NCBI GenBank assembly: GCA_035623275.1
Contig: DASPTT010000053.1
Location: 1-14,626 of the forward strand
From: DASPTT01 sp035623275
GTDB taxonomy: Bacteria; Actinomycetota; Acidimicrobiia; Acidimicrobiales; UBA8190
Length of the DNA: 14,626 bases
Direction of reading: 5' to 3'
Below the pieces are notes generated by a model. The model worked only from the letters and a program-made list of their open reading frames with translations, was not told the origin of the DNA and made no database searches. Of the stretch, positions 1-6,953 are shown piece by piece (within the stretch, counting starts at the first letter, position 1; each line of letters starts with the position of its first letter). A program made the translations under genes and the position numbers.

Positions 1-445
1 CGGCAATGACGAGCACGTCCACCTCACGTCGTTCGGCGGCTGCACGGACGTAGGCGACCAGCCCGTACAGGGCGTACGGCCACAGCTCCGAACGCCACCA
101 GCTCGTGTCGGAAAACAGGTCGGGCTCCATGCCACCGTGCACCATGGCAGCGGCGTAGATCGCATACTGGCTGCCCCGGTGGTCGACCTTCCCCCGGAAC
201 TCGAGTTCCGGCAGGAACCGCTCACGGAAGCCCTCGTAGGAGAGGGGTTCGTCGCCGCCGAAGCCGCCGAGTCCGATCGCCCTGCCGGCCAGGTCGATCA
301 GCATGCCGGCGAGGTCCAGGTCGCCACGCAGGGCCAGAGCCCCGACACTGCGATGGAGCTCATCGATGTCGTCGCCTCGGACCAGCCCGGTGAGGACCGC
401 CTCGCGGGCCTCGGCGATCCGCCTGGCGTGGTCGACCTGGGGCAT
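1..445 (-). CDS. Conserved-looking protein of unknown function, 5' part only (C-terminus beyond left edge)
   Basis: Translation of the minus strand from the ATG at 445 stays open to the left edge (148 codons). A Shine-Dalgarno GGGAGGT lies about 5 bases before the ATG. The protein starts MPQVDHARRIAEAREAVLTG and has a helical N-terminal half followed by an acidic and aromatic stretch (DTSWWRSELWPYALYGLVAY, about residues 115-134) ending in a charged helix. There is no signal peptide, and I cannot assign a domain. Codon use is strongly GC-rich at third positions, which supports real coding. It is divergent from the integrase, with 160 bases between the starts, so the two could share control. 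From memory, similar small proteins occur beside actinobacterial tyrosine recombinases, but I cannot verify this. A plus-strand ORF at 137-523 is its shadow. Confidence 0.75.
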   Translation of the reverse strand, partial: MPQVDHARRIAEAREAVLTGLVRGDDIDELHRSVGALALRGDLDLAGMLIDLAGRAIGLGGFGGDEPLSYEGFRERFLPELEFRGKVDHRGSQYAIYAAAMVHGGMEPDLFSDTSWWRSELWPYALYGLVAYVRAAAERREVDVLVIA

Positions 446-497
446 CGGGGACCTCCCGGGCCACACGGTATCGCCCGAGGCCGTCCGAGATCCTCGA

Positions 498-556
498 GAT
501 ATGCCGGTAATCGGCGCCCGTAACCCCCGGATATGCCGCCCATCGCCGTTGGCGAT
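498..556. promoter_or_regulatory. Repeats in the divergent control region before the integrase
   Basis: Between the divergent starts at 445 and 606 there are two direct copies of GATATGCCG (498-506 and 530-538), 32 bases apart, about three helical turns. A perfect inverted repeat, ATCGCC-GTT-GGCGAT, lies at 542-556, 49 bases before the integrase start. Spacing and position would suit operator sites of an element regulator, but short repeats in GC-rich DNA can arise by chance and no regulator gene is visible next to them. Confidence 0.3.
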
Positions 557-605
557 CGCACCGTGACGGAGCGCGATGGAGGAACCACCGACAAGGAGGT
601 TCCCG

Positions 606-1505
606 ATGACCACGATCCTTACGACGACAACCCGGCCGCTTTTCGACGAGGCGCGCATCGCCGTGGCCGGGTTCCTGGCCCGTTACCCCGAGACCACCCG
701 CCGCAGCTACGCCAGCGACCTGCGCCAGTACTTCGCCTGGTGCGAGTCCGTGGGCCTGCGGGCCTTCGAGGTGCAGCGGGCTCACCTGGAGCTGTGGGCC
801 CGGGCCATGGAGGAGAAGGGCCTCGCCCCCTCGACCATCGGGCGGCGCCTGTCCACCGTCGCCGGCTTCTACGCCATCGCCGTGGTCGACGGCTTGCTCG
901 AGCACTCCCCGGCCGAGCACGTCCGCCGGCCCAAGGTCGACGCCGAGTCGACCACCTTGGGCCTGGATCGCACCGAGCTCAGCGCCTTCATCGCCCAGGG
1001 ATCTGCCGGCAGCCCCACCGACCACGCCCTGGCCTGCCTGCTGGGACTGCTGGGGCTGCGGATCTCCGAAGCCTGCTCTCTCAACATCGAGGACCTGGCC
1101 GCCGAGCGGGGCCATCGGACGATCCGCTTCGTGGGCAAGGGCTCCAAGCCCGCCCTCATGCCCCTGCCACCGCGGGTGGCGAGAACCCTCGACCTGGTGG
1201 CGGGCGAGCGCACCTACGGGCCGCTCCTGCTCACGCAGGCCGGCAACCGGATGAACCGCCACGCCGCCACCCGGATCGTGCGGCGGCTGGCCAAGGGGGC
1301 GGGGATCACCAAGCGCATCTCGCCGCACTCGCTGCGCCACAGCTTCATCACCGCCGCCCTCGACGCCGGGGTCGCCCTCCGCGACGTCCAGATCGCCGCC
1401 CGCCACGCCGACCCGAGGACGACCACCCGCAACGACCGGGCGAAGAACAACCTCGACCGCCACGCCAGCTACATCGTCAGCGCCTTCGTCGCCGGCGCCG
1501 GGTGA
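606..1505 (+). CDS. Tyrosine recombinase/phage-type integrase, catalytic Tyr apparently replaced by Asn
   Basis: Site-specific recombinase of the lambda-integrase family, 299 residues. I chose the ATG at 606 over one at 576 because AAGGAGGT ends 5 bases before it. The N-terminal SAM-like core-binding domain spans about residues 14-105 (YPETTRRSYASDLRQYFAWC). The catalytic domain follows: R152 in LGLRISEAC, K178 in VGKGSK, H241 and R244 in PHSLRHSF, H267 in ARHADPRTT. The position where the family has the nucleophilic tyrosine (usually T-x-R-Y-D-R-A) reads TTRNDRAKNN, giving N276 (AAC at 1431-1433, one base from TAC). Everything around it is well kept, including the downstream LDRHASYIVSAFVAG, so this is a recent lesion, a sequencing error, or a catalytically dead protein. 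Y289 lies 13 residues later and is normally not the nucleophile. A strong hairpin follows the stop. Confidence 0.93.
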   Translation: MTTILTTTTRPLFDEARIAVAGFLARYPETTRRSYASDLRQYFAWCESVGLRAFEVQRAHLELWARAMEEKGLAPSTIGRRLSTVAGFYAIAVVDGLLEHSPAEHVRRPKVDAESTTLGLDRTELSAFIAQGSAGSPTDHALACLLGLLGLRISEACSLNIEDLAAERGHRTIRFVGKGSKPALMPLPPRVARTLDLVAGERTYGPLLLTQAGNRMNRHAATRIVRRLAKGAGITKRISPHSLRHSFITAALDAGVALRDVQIAARHADPRTTTRNDRAKNNLDRHASYIVSAFVAGAG

Positions 1506-1534
1506 GGGTCACTTCGGGGCGATATCGGGCGGGG

Positions 1535-1566
1535 GCACCCAGGGGCGGGCGTCTGCCCCTGGGTGC
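1535..1566 (+). terminator. Strong hairpin after the integrase
   Basis: A perfect 12-bp stem, GCACCCAGGGGC (1535-1546) and GCCCCTGGGTGC (1555-1566), with an 8-base loop, begins 29 bases after the integrase stop codon. No T-run follows, as is common for terminators in high-GC actinobacteria. It most likely ends integrase transcription before the lipoprotein gene at 1729. Confidence 0.65.
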
Positions 1567-1728
1567 GCGCCTCCGGCACGTTGCGGTCGGTCAGCTAGCT
1601 TCGGCCCGTGCGTCGTTCGGCGGTCGTCATTGTGGGCTTGAGGCTCTTGGTGATTACCGCCGGGGATCGGAGCCGAGCGCACTCCAGCGGGTGCAAGGTC
1701 GAGACCGCCCCGAGCGTCTGATGGGCAG

Positions 1729-2262
1729 ATGGCCCGCCCGACCGCCCTCCTGGTCCTCCTCGCCCTCGGGGTCCTCGCGGGCTGCGGCTCCCCGCCGGTG
1801 GCACACCCGGCCCCGCCCCTCCCGCTCGGGTGGAAGCCGGTCACCTATCACCTCCTCGCCATCGACGTGCCCGATGCCTGGACTGTGAGGCCCTGGGTCC
1901 CGAACTGCGGGGCCACCGAACCCACCGTGTGGATCGGCCCCGAGGAGCCAGTGCTGCTGAGTTGCGGGGCTTTCGACCCAGGGGCGGCAGAGGTCGTCCT
2001 CGGGGCGTTCCCCGGCTCGACGGGCGGCTGGCACCACCAGGTGGTGAACGGCCTCGACGTGCTCATGTCCACCAGCCAGGAGCCTGCCGTCTTCCACACC
2101 ACCTGCCGCTGCTTGGCAACCACGACCACGATCGACATGGACGTGGTGAGCCAGGCGGTGTTCGTCAGGATCCGAGCAGGCGAGTCCCCGGTCGTCCCCG
2201 GCGGCGGGCCGGGTATGGCACAGGAGGTCGCTCACACCCTGCACAGGCTCGTTCCGGAGTAG
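1729..2262 (+). CDS. Small secreted lipoprotein of unknown function
   Basis: The 177-residue protein begins with a short, hydrophobic lipoprotein signal (MARPTALLVLLALGVLAGCG) and a good lipobox LAGC, so Cys19 would be lipidated and the rest displayed outside the membrane. After a Pro-rich linker (about 20-33) there is one small domain with five further cysteines (about residues 60, 79 and a CRC around 126-128), which could form disulfides. I recognise no domain. The start lacks a clear Shine-Dalgarno; it is set by the signal peptide. It lies alone between the integrase hairpin and a small Cys-rich gene. The 220 bases upstream, apart from the hairpin, show no obvious promoter. Confidence 0.75.
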   Translation: MARPTALLVLLALGVLAGCGSPPVAHPAPPLPLGWKPVTYHLLAIDVPDAWTVRPWVPNCGATEPTVWIGPEEPVLLSCGAFDPGAAEVVLGAFPGSTGGWHHQVVNGLDVLMSTSQEPAVFHTTCRCLATTTTIDMDVVSQAVFVRIRAGESPVVPGGGPGMAQEVAHTLHRLVPE

Positions 2263-2430
2263 AGCGCCCTGACAGTGCGCCCCTCCGGAATACACGGCCA
2301 GCCCTGAACCGCCCCGGTGACTCCCGCGGCTGCCGTTACCGAGGGGAGTACGCCTTGGGGCCGGGGCGCTGCATCAGGCACATCCCGGATGGTCTGCCTA
2401 CGCTGTAAACGGCCTCGGAAGGAGCCCTTC

Positions 2431-2586
2431 GTGCCTGCTCCAGACTTTGAGCATTGCCCCGTCTGCAACTCGTTGGCCTCGTGGACCATGTGCCCTGCCG
2501 ACCTCTGCAATCGCACCGACGACCACGCCCATTGGGTGTGCAACAACGAGGCATGTCTCGAGGAGTTCACCACGGCCGTGTCCTAG
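2431..2586 (+). CDS. 51-residue six-cysteine protein, probable zinc-binding
   Basis: The start is GTG at 2431, preceded by AAGGAG with a 6-base gap; an in-frame ATG at 2389 would add 14 residues including a CLRC pair but has no such site. The protein has cysteines at 9, 12 (CPVC), 21, 26, 37 and 42 plus His8, His32 and His34, in knuckle-like spacing (CxxC, CxxxxC, CxxxxC), which suggests one or two bound zinc ions. There is no signal peptide or membrane segment, so it is probably cytoplasmic. I do not recognise a family. Such mini-proteins often bind nucleic acid or partner proteins, but that is only analogy. The next gene is convergent, with a hairpin between. Confidence 0.6.
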   Translation: MPAPDFEHCPVCNSLASWTMCPADLCNRTDDHAHWVCNNEACLEEFTTAVS

Positions 2587-2624
2587 CACCACCGGGGCGC
2601 CCTCCTTCGCCACATCTCGGGCGG

Positions 2625-2650
2625 TTCGCGCCGCAGACTCTCGGTGCGAA
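2625..2650. terminator. Hairpin between convergent genes
   Basis: TTCGCGCC (2625-2632) pairs with GGTGCGAA (2643-2650) through 8 bp including one G-T wobble, with a 10-base loop. Flanking GGT and ACC can lengthen the stem after a two-base bulge. It sits between the plus-strand gene ending at 2586 and the minus-strand gene ending at 2699, so it could serve both. Confidence 0.4.
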
Positions 2651-2698
2651 TACCGGACAGGCTGCCCACCGGTAATGGCCCTCGCGGAGACAGCCCTC

Positions 2699-3289
2699 CT
2701 AAGTCACGGGTCGGTAGCGACAGACCTGAACGCCGGTAGCGGCGGTGGCAGAGGAGATGAGCTCAAATTCGCGGGCTTCTCCGTCGTTCGGGAACAGGGT
2801 CTTGCCGCCACCGAGAGTGATCGGCTCGATCATGAGCACTAGCTCGTCGACTAGTTGTGCCGCCAGGAGGAAACGCACGAGGGAAAGGCTTCCGTATATG
2901 TAGATGTCTCCGCCCGACTTCTGACGGAGCTCAGTTATGGTGTCAATGAGCTCCGTTCCTGGGATGATCGTGGTCGGTTTCCACACGAGATCGGCATCTG
3001 CGAGCGTGTCGGAAACAACGTACTTCTGCGTGCTGTTGATCCAGTCGGCGAAGACATCACCTGAGCGCTCCGGCCAAGCCTTCGACGAAACCTGATAGGT
3101 GACCCGCCCCTGGAGTAGAGCATCGCACCGCTGCGCGAATTCAGCGATCACCGGTCCCATCACCTCGGGATCGAAGAAAGGAAGCGACCAGCCGCCATGG
3201 CGGAAGCCACCGCTTGTGTCCTCATCTGGGCCACCTGGGGCCTGGACGACCCCGTCGAGACTCATGAATTCACTGACAACGACTTGCAT
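2699..3289 (-). CDS. Dihydrofolate-reductase-like protein (RibD C-terminal family)
   Basis: 196 residues, the usual size of the stand-alone DHFR/RibD-C reductases. The N-terminus MQVVVSEFMSLDGVVQAPGG carries the typical SLDG-V-x-P-G motif. GRVTYQ (61-66) and the nucleotide-binding stretch GGDIYIYGSLSLVRFLL (127-143) follow, and the C-terminal DELVLMIEPITLGGGKTLF (148-166) is diagnostic. These proteins are presumed NADPH-dependent reductases; for most members, including this one, the substrate is unknown and they should not be taken as the folate enzyme. A GGGAGC ribosome site precedes the ATG. Base composition is less GC-rich than in its neighbours, which fits acquired cargo. It is followed after 76 bases upstream by another minus-strand gene (3366-3944). 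Confidence 0.88.
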   Translation of the reverse strand: MQVVVSEFMSLDGVVQAPGGPDEDTSGGFRHGGWSLPFFDPEVMGPVIAEFAQRCDALLQGRVTYQVSSKAWPERSGDVFADWINSTQKYVVSDTLADADLVWKPTTIIPGTELIDTITELRQKSGGDIYIYGSLSLVRFLLAAQLVDELVLMIEPITLGGGKTLFPNDGEAREFELISSATAATGVQVCRYRPVT

Positions 3290-3315
3290 AGCTCCCGCTC
3301 CTGTTGTTGCGGTCT

Positions 3316-3344
3316 TGCATAGGTAGACGAGCGAGCGACGGCAA
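3316..3344 (-). promoter_or_regulatory. Possible promoter of the DHFR-like gene
   Basis: On the minus strand, TTGCCG (3339-3344) and TATGCA (3316-3321) are separated by 17 bases, a reasonable match to a vegetative -35/-10 pair. The -10 lies 26 bases before the start codon at 3289, leaving room for the ribosome site. Assigned by eye only. Confidence 0.35.
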
Positions 3345-3365
3345 ACTCATCGTTCGGCGTCAGAC

Positions 3366-3944
3366 TCAGGCGTGGCGACCGACCAAGCCAAGCAAGCGGA
3401 CCTCGTCCGGGGCATTGGGACCGAGGTCGACCGGAGAGCCGAACATGCCCGATCCTGCCAGCAGCTCAGCGTACGCCTCTGCCCACGGAAGCAGCAGCGC
3501 GATGGCGCCTGGGTCGATTGCCTCGTCCTGCCCGGTGGCCCGAGCGAGATCCCAGGCGTGTATGGCGAGGTCGCCCGTCAGCTGCATCACGTACTCCTCC
3601 CCGGAGGTGTCGCCGTAGGACAGGTGCACCGTCTGCTTGAGAGCGTCGGGCTGGGCCACGGCTGCGTGGGCTTCCTCTATCGAGGACGCCAACACACCCG
3701 CCCAAGTCGTGGCATCGTCGCCCATGAGATCGCCCTCGAAACGATCGCCGACCTCTGCGATCGTCAGGCCTTCGAAAAGGGGTGGTGCCCAGCGTTGCTC
3801 GTAGAGGAGGTGGTGGACCAGCGTCCGCACGTCCCACTCCGTGCATGGGGTCCCGTCGTGCCACTGCTCAGTGCCCACGCCAGCGACCAGCGCAGCGAAC
3901 CGTCGCCCGCAACGGCCATGCACCTCGACAAGCTCATGCTCCAT
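3366..3944 (-). CDS. TIGR03086-family protein (DinB/mycothiol-dependent maleylpyruvate isomerase fold)
   Basis: 192 residues from an ATG at 3944 that has GGGAG 6 bases upstream; the frame is open further, but the extra sequence is Pro/Gly-rich and has no ribosome site. The N-terminus (about 10-50) has the family's four-helix start with GTPCTEWDVRTLVHHLLYEQ, where H44 is the probable first metal ligand. DLAIHAWDLARATGQD (125-140) is the hallmark second histidine motif (H129), and the protein ends LLGLVGRHA, with a further His. The family is cytoplasmic, binds a divalent metal, and is thought to use mycothiol or a similar thiol in detoxification or isomerisation; the actual substrate is not predictable. 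It supports an actinobacterial host. Confidence 0.87.
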   Translation of the reverse strand: MEHELVEVHGRCGRRFAALVAGVGTEQWHDGTPCTEWDVRTLVHHLLYEQRWAPPLFEGLTIAEVGDRFEGDLMGDDATTWAGVLASSIEEAHAAVAQPDALKQTVHLSYGDTSGEEYVMQLTGDLAIHAWDLARATGQDEAIDPGAIALLLPWAEAYAELLAGSGMFGSPVDLGPNAPDEVRLLGLVGRHA

Positions 3945-4148
3945 GTCAATCTCCCACGTCGTCCAGTTGAGAAGCCATCCGTACGGCCCCAACCTTGCAT
4001 GTGAAGATCCAGGGGTCGAGTTGCTTTCTGCCAGCTCGGAATGCTGGTGGGCGCCGGGGCGGGCAGGGACGGCGACCCTGGCCGGGGGGCCCGAACCGCG
4101 CGGGATCACGCCGAGGCGCGATTACAGGGTGGTCAGCCTCCGAGCCGA

Positions 4149-4178
4149 ACCGACCTCCCCCGGCACATACCGGGCGGG
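4149..4178. repeat. 30-bp repeat, copy 1 (pairs with 5531-5560)
   Basis: This stretch matches 5531-5560 at about 27 of 30 positions with one single-base indel; the shared core includes ACCGACCTC and CCGGCACATA followed by CGGGCGGG. CTACC occurs 45 bases after the start of both copies, so similarity extends beyond the core. In this copy CCCGG and CCGGG form an inverted repeat around CACATA. It lies just downstream of the lipoprotein gene 4216-5442. Confidence 0.7.
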
Positions 4179-4215
4179 TCCCGTACCGGCTATCTACCCA
4201 TGGGTCGGGCTCCTA

Positions 4216-5442
4216 CTAGGTGTTCGGATCCCGGAACAAAATCGCGTTAGCAACGCCACCACCGTTGAGGGGGGGACCCAGGATCAGGTTGGTGGTATTG
4301 ATCGTGGGGTTGTACCACACCAGTGCCACCCCGCCGCCGCACGCCAACTTGGCCTGGATGGCTAGCAGCTCGTCGTGGGCACCGACCACGAGGACGGTGC
4401 CCGAGTTGTCGACATCGGGCACCATGACCGGCGTCGTCGTGCCGTCTGGATTCAGCTTGGCCAGGTACACATCGCCGCACCCTGAGGCGGCCTGGACAAA
4501 CGTCCCTGAGTCGAGTTTCCACGCATCGAGGTCGCCGAGGTCCGGTCCGCGACCCGTTAGCGGCGCGGTGAGCTGGGTCGGCGTGCCGCCAGAGAGCGGA
4601 ACGAGGTACAAGGGACCGCCGCAGGATGCGAGTACGACCCCGATAGTCCACCAGCGATGCGGCGAGCAAGGCACGCCGCTCGATGTCGGGAGCGTCGAGG
4701 TTCCCACGAGGTGACCATCGTTGGACATCTCGATGAGACCTGTCTGCGCACCGAGGATCAGCTCGGTTCCATCCGGCGTAGAGAGCACCCCTCCCTGGAA
4801 CGACCCCACAGCACGGGACTGCGTCGCGTATACGAGCTGGACGGCGCCGCTCGTGTCGGTGCGCTCGAAGGTGAGCGGGCCGACGAGCTGCGGGGGTTGG
4901 ATCGTGGCTAGTACGGCCCGACCGTACGGGCGCGTGTATTGGAACTTCGTCTCCGGCGTCGTTGTCACCCGCTGCGAGTGGATGGTCTGGCCGTTCGTGA
5001 GATCCACCTCAATGACGGTGGTCGGCCCCCCACCCGTCCCGTAGGCGGTGAGCAGGGCCCGACGACCATCGCCTGACCAGTCGTCGAGGCCCACCGGCGT
5101 GTCGGCAGCAAACGTCCTGATGGCGTAGCGGCCCCCGATCGGGTTGACCAGGTACAGCGTCGTCGGCGACGGCGTGTGCGGCTCACCGACCGGGGTCGCG
5201 GGTCCCTCATCCCAGGTCGCCAAGATCCACCCAGGTCCGACCTGGTCCCAGGGGATGGCCCCGACCGGCTGCTCCATTCCCCGCGCTAGCAGATGAGTCG
5301 GCGGCGAGGTGGTTGCCGGAATCGAGGTGGTGACGGATGCTGATGGCGGCCCAGTTGCGCGGCTCGACGAGCTGCTCGCACTGGCGCATCCCGACGCGAT
5401 CAAACCCACCGCGAGCCCAGCAACGACGATTCTTCGCCGCAC
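4216..5442 (-). CDS. TolB-like beta-propeller lipoprotein, function unknown
   Basis: 408 residues, GTG start. A lipoprotein signal (MRRRIVVAGLAVGLIASGC) gives Cys19 as the lipid site; a Ser/Thr/Pro linker (20-52) follows. The remainder is a run of short beta-strand repeats: IPWDQVGPGWILATWD near residue 63-78, LYLVNPIGGRYAIRTF, VGLDDWSGDGRRALL (about 117-131), STPDGTELILG. These resemble the WD40-like/TolB propeller blades of actinobacterial secreted proteins with the PW-QVGPGW-LA-W signature. Four or more cysteines near 260-380 could form disulfides. It is probably anchored outside the cell as a binding or scaffold protein; no catalytic motif is seen. No Shine-Dalgarno precedes the start, and a promoter at 5449-5477 would place transcription start at or next to the GTG. 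Confidence 0.8.
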   Translation of the reverse strand: MRRRIVVAGLAVGLIASGCASASSSSSRATGPPSASVTTSIPATTSPPTHLLARGMEQPVGAIPWDQVGPGWILATWDEGPATPVGEPHTPSPTTLYLVNPIGGRYAIRTFAADTPVGLDDWSGDGRRALLTAYGTGGGPTTVIEVDLTNGQTIHSQRVTTTPETKFQYTRPYGRAVLATIQPPQLVGPLTFERTDTSGAVQLVYATQSRAVGSFQGGVLSTPDGTELILGAQTGLIEMSNDGHLVGTSTLPTSSGVPCSPHRWWTIGVVLASCGGPLYLVPLSGGTPTQLTAPLTGRGPDLGDLDAWKLDSGTFVQAASGCGDVYLAKLNPDGTTTPVMVPDVDNSGTVLVVGAHDELLAIQAKLACGGGVALVWYNPTINTTNLILGPPLNGGGVANAILFRDPNT

Positions 5443-5448
5443 CTATTC

Positions 5449-5477
5449 GATTGTCGTGGGCCCGAAAGGCCGGTCAA
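5449..5477 (-). promoter_or_regulatory. Promoter giving a probable leaderless transcript
   Basis: On the minus strand TTGACC (5472-5477) and ACAATC (5449-5454) are 17 bases apart. The expected transcription start, six to seven bases after the -10, falls at about 5442-5443, which is the GTG start codon of the propeller lipoprotein. The absence of a ribosome site before that codon fits a leaderless mRNA. Confidence 0.45.
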
Positions 5478-5530
5478 AGAGTCCTAGGTCCCAACGGTTG
5501 AGTTATGGGGGCAGTCCCGGCGAGAGGGCG

Positions 5531-5560
5531 ACCGACCTCGCCGGCACATAGCGGGCGGGG
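5531..5560. repeat. 30-bp repeat, copy 2 (pairs with 4149-4178)
   Basis: Second copy of the element at 4149-4178, same orientation, about 1.38 kb away, in the control region between the divergent lipoprotein (4216-5442) and DUF11 (5643-6896) genes. The two copies bracket the lipoprotein gene exactly, with no other gene between them. Confidence 0.7.
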
Positions 5561-5642
5561 TGGTGGTGGGCCTCGCTACCTGCTCTGACGAGCTTGTGAA
5601 CTAGCCTCGCGTTGTCGGCGGGTGTCTGACCGGGGAACGACG

Positions 5643-6896
5643 ATGGAGCCGTCGGTGGCGCGAGGGATAGTGGTGGCGGCACGTCTGGGCAAACGTGTGC
5701 TCTTCTCGACGGTCGTCGTCCTGCTCGGGCTGTGCGTCGTCGTTGTCCCCGTCGCTCAGGCCAGCCCGGCCAACGTCTCCGTGTCGCTGTCAGCAGCGCC
5801 TCCAGCTCCGGCGGCCGCAGGCATGCCGATCACCTACACCCTGGCCCTCGGGAACTCGGGCACAACGGCGTCGGGTGTGGTGACCATCACGGACTTCTTG
5901 CCCTGGTATGTCGCCGGTTCGGCGACGTGCGGGGCTGTGCCCGGCTGCTCGGTGCAGGAGCATGAGGTGGCGACCCCGTGTCCGGTCCAGGCTGAGACCA
6001 CGAACATCGTGACTTGTACGGGCGCGGTCGCCATCACCTGGACCATCACCTCTGTCGCCGCCAATGCGACTGGTCTCGACCTGAGCGCCCAGGTGACGAG
6101 CCTCGGGAGTGCCTCGTCGAACATGGCGTCGTGGCTGGGTGACGGCTGTAGCACCGCGGGCCAGATCGTCCCGAACTACGGCGTGAGCGGCGGATGTTCC
6201 ACGAACACGGTCAGCTACCCCGGGGCCTATGTCCACGTCAGCGAATCGAGCAACGAGGCCAGTAACAGTCCCGGACTTACGCCCGGTCCGGCGGTCACCC
6301 CCGGCCAGCGCGTGGACTACACGATCGCCGTGGACAACAGCGATGGAACCGCCGCGAGCGGGGCGGTGACGATCACCGACAGCGTTCCCAACTCGGCCAA
6401 CTCCACCTTGGTGCCTGGCTCGGCCGCCTGCGGCTCGGTGCCAGGATGCATGGTGTCGGTGGCCCCGACCGCCACCTGCTCCACCGGACCCTGTGCGGGC
6501 AGCCTCGTCACCTGGGTGATCTCCTCGATCGCCAGCGGCGCGAAGGACTTGACGCTGTCGTTCTCGGTCACCGTGAATCCCTCGTCGACGGGCTCGGTCG
6601 TCAACCAGGTCCTATGGAACGGGCCGGTGAACCCCCCGGTCGCCATCGCGGGCACGTCGGTGTTCACCAGCGGCGACGGCTGCGTCTACGCGACGCCGCC
6701 CACCGCCACGGGCTGTCTCGTGGCGAGTCTCAGCAATCCCATTCAGGCGCCCATCCCCCAGGTGACGACGCCTCACACCGGTGAGCCGTGGGCAGGGTCA
6801 GGACCCCTGGAGGTGGCAGTCGCCGGGATGGGGCTCGGTCTCGTGGCGGCGGGATATATCCAACGCAGGAGGACGCTGCAGCGGCGGGCAGGCTAG
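5643..6896 (+). CDS. Cell-surface protein with two DUF11 repeats and a C-terminal anchor
   Basis: 417 residues from the ATG at 5643, which has GGGGAA 5 bases before it; a GTG at 5622 would add seven residues. A long signal peptide (hydrophobic 19-38, probable cut after AQA-40) is followed by two DUF11-type beta-sandwich repeats. The first (about 45-155) has GMPITYTLALGNSGTTASGV and TITDFLP; the second (about 215-312) has GQRVDYTIAVDNSDGTAASG and TITDSVP. Each repeat carries a TCGAVPGC- or ACGSVPGC-like disulfide loop. The end has TPHTG (376-380), a membrane segment (about 388-404) and an Arg-rich tail, the layout of a sortase sorting signal with an unusual first residue. DUF11 proteins are structural or adhesive surface proteins. 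No sortase gene is in the window. Confidence 0.85.
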   Translation: MEPSVARGIVVAARLGKRVLFSTVVVLLGLCVVVVPVAQASPANVSVSLSAAPPAPAAAGMPITYTLALGNSGTTASGVVTITDFLPWYVAGSATCGAVPGCSVQEHEVATPCPVQAETTNIVTCTGAVAITWTITSVAANATGLDLSAQVTSLGSASSNMASWLGDGCSTAGQIVPNYGVSGGCSTNTVSYPGAYVHVSESSNEASNSPGLTPGPAVTPGQRVDYTIAVDNSDGTAASGAVTITDSVPNSANSTLVPGSAACGSVPGCMVSVAPTATCSTGPCAGSLVTWVISSIASGAKDLTLSFSVTVNPSSTGSVVNQVLWNGPVNPPVAIAGTSVFTSGDGCVYATPPTATGCLVASLSNPIQAPIPQVTTPHTGEPWAGSGPLEVAVAGMGLGLVAAGYIQRRRTLQRRAG

Positions 6897-6953
6897 GCAC
6901 TCCGAACCTAGCGGATGCCAGACGTATCTAAGTCTGATGTCAGCAACACCTTG

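Noticed and set aside
360..1463. Long minus-strand open frame (367 codons) opposite the integrase
   Set aside because: It is a Gly/Arg/Pro/Gln-rich shadow of the integrase, which has clear domain motifs and a ribosome site on the plus strand.
3945..4109. N-terminal extension of the TIGR03086 protein
   Set aside because: No ribosome site, Pro/Gly-rich, and the domain begins right after the internal ATG with GGGAG before it.
5480..5496. GGGACCTAGGACTC as a DosR/DevR-type box
   Set aside because: The half-sites do not form the required palindrome, and no DosR-type regulator is present.
6919..6936. CAGAC-N8-GTCTG as a terminator between convergent genes
   Set aside because: Only a 5-bp stem with no extension or T-run; too weak to call.
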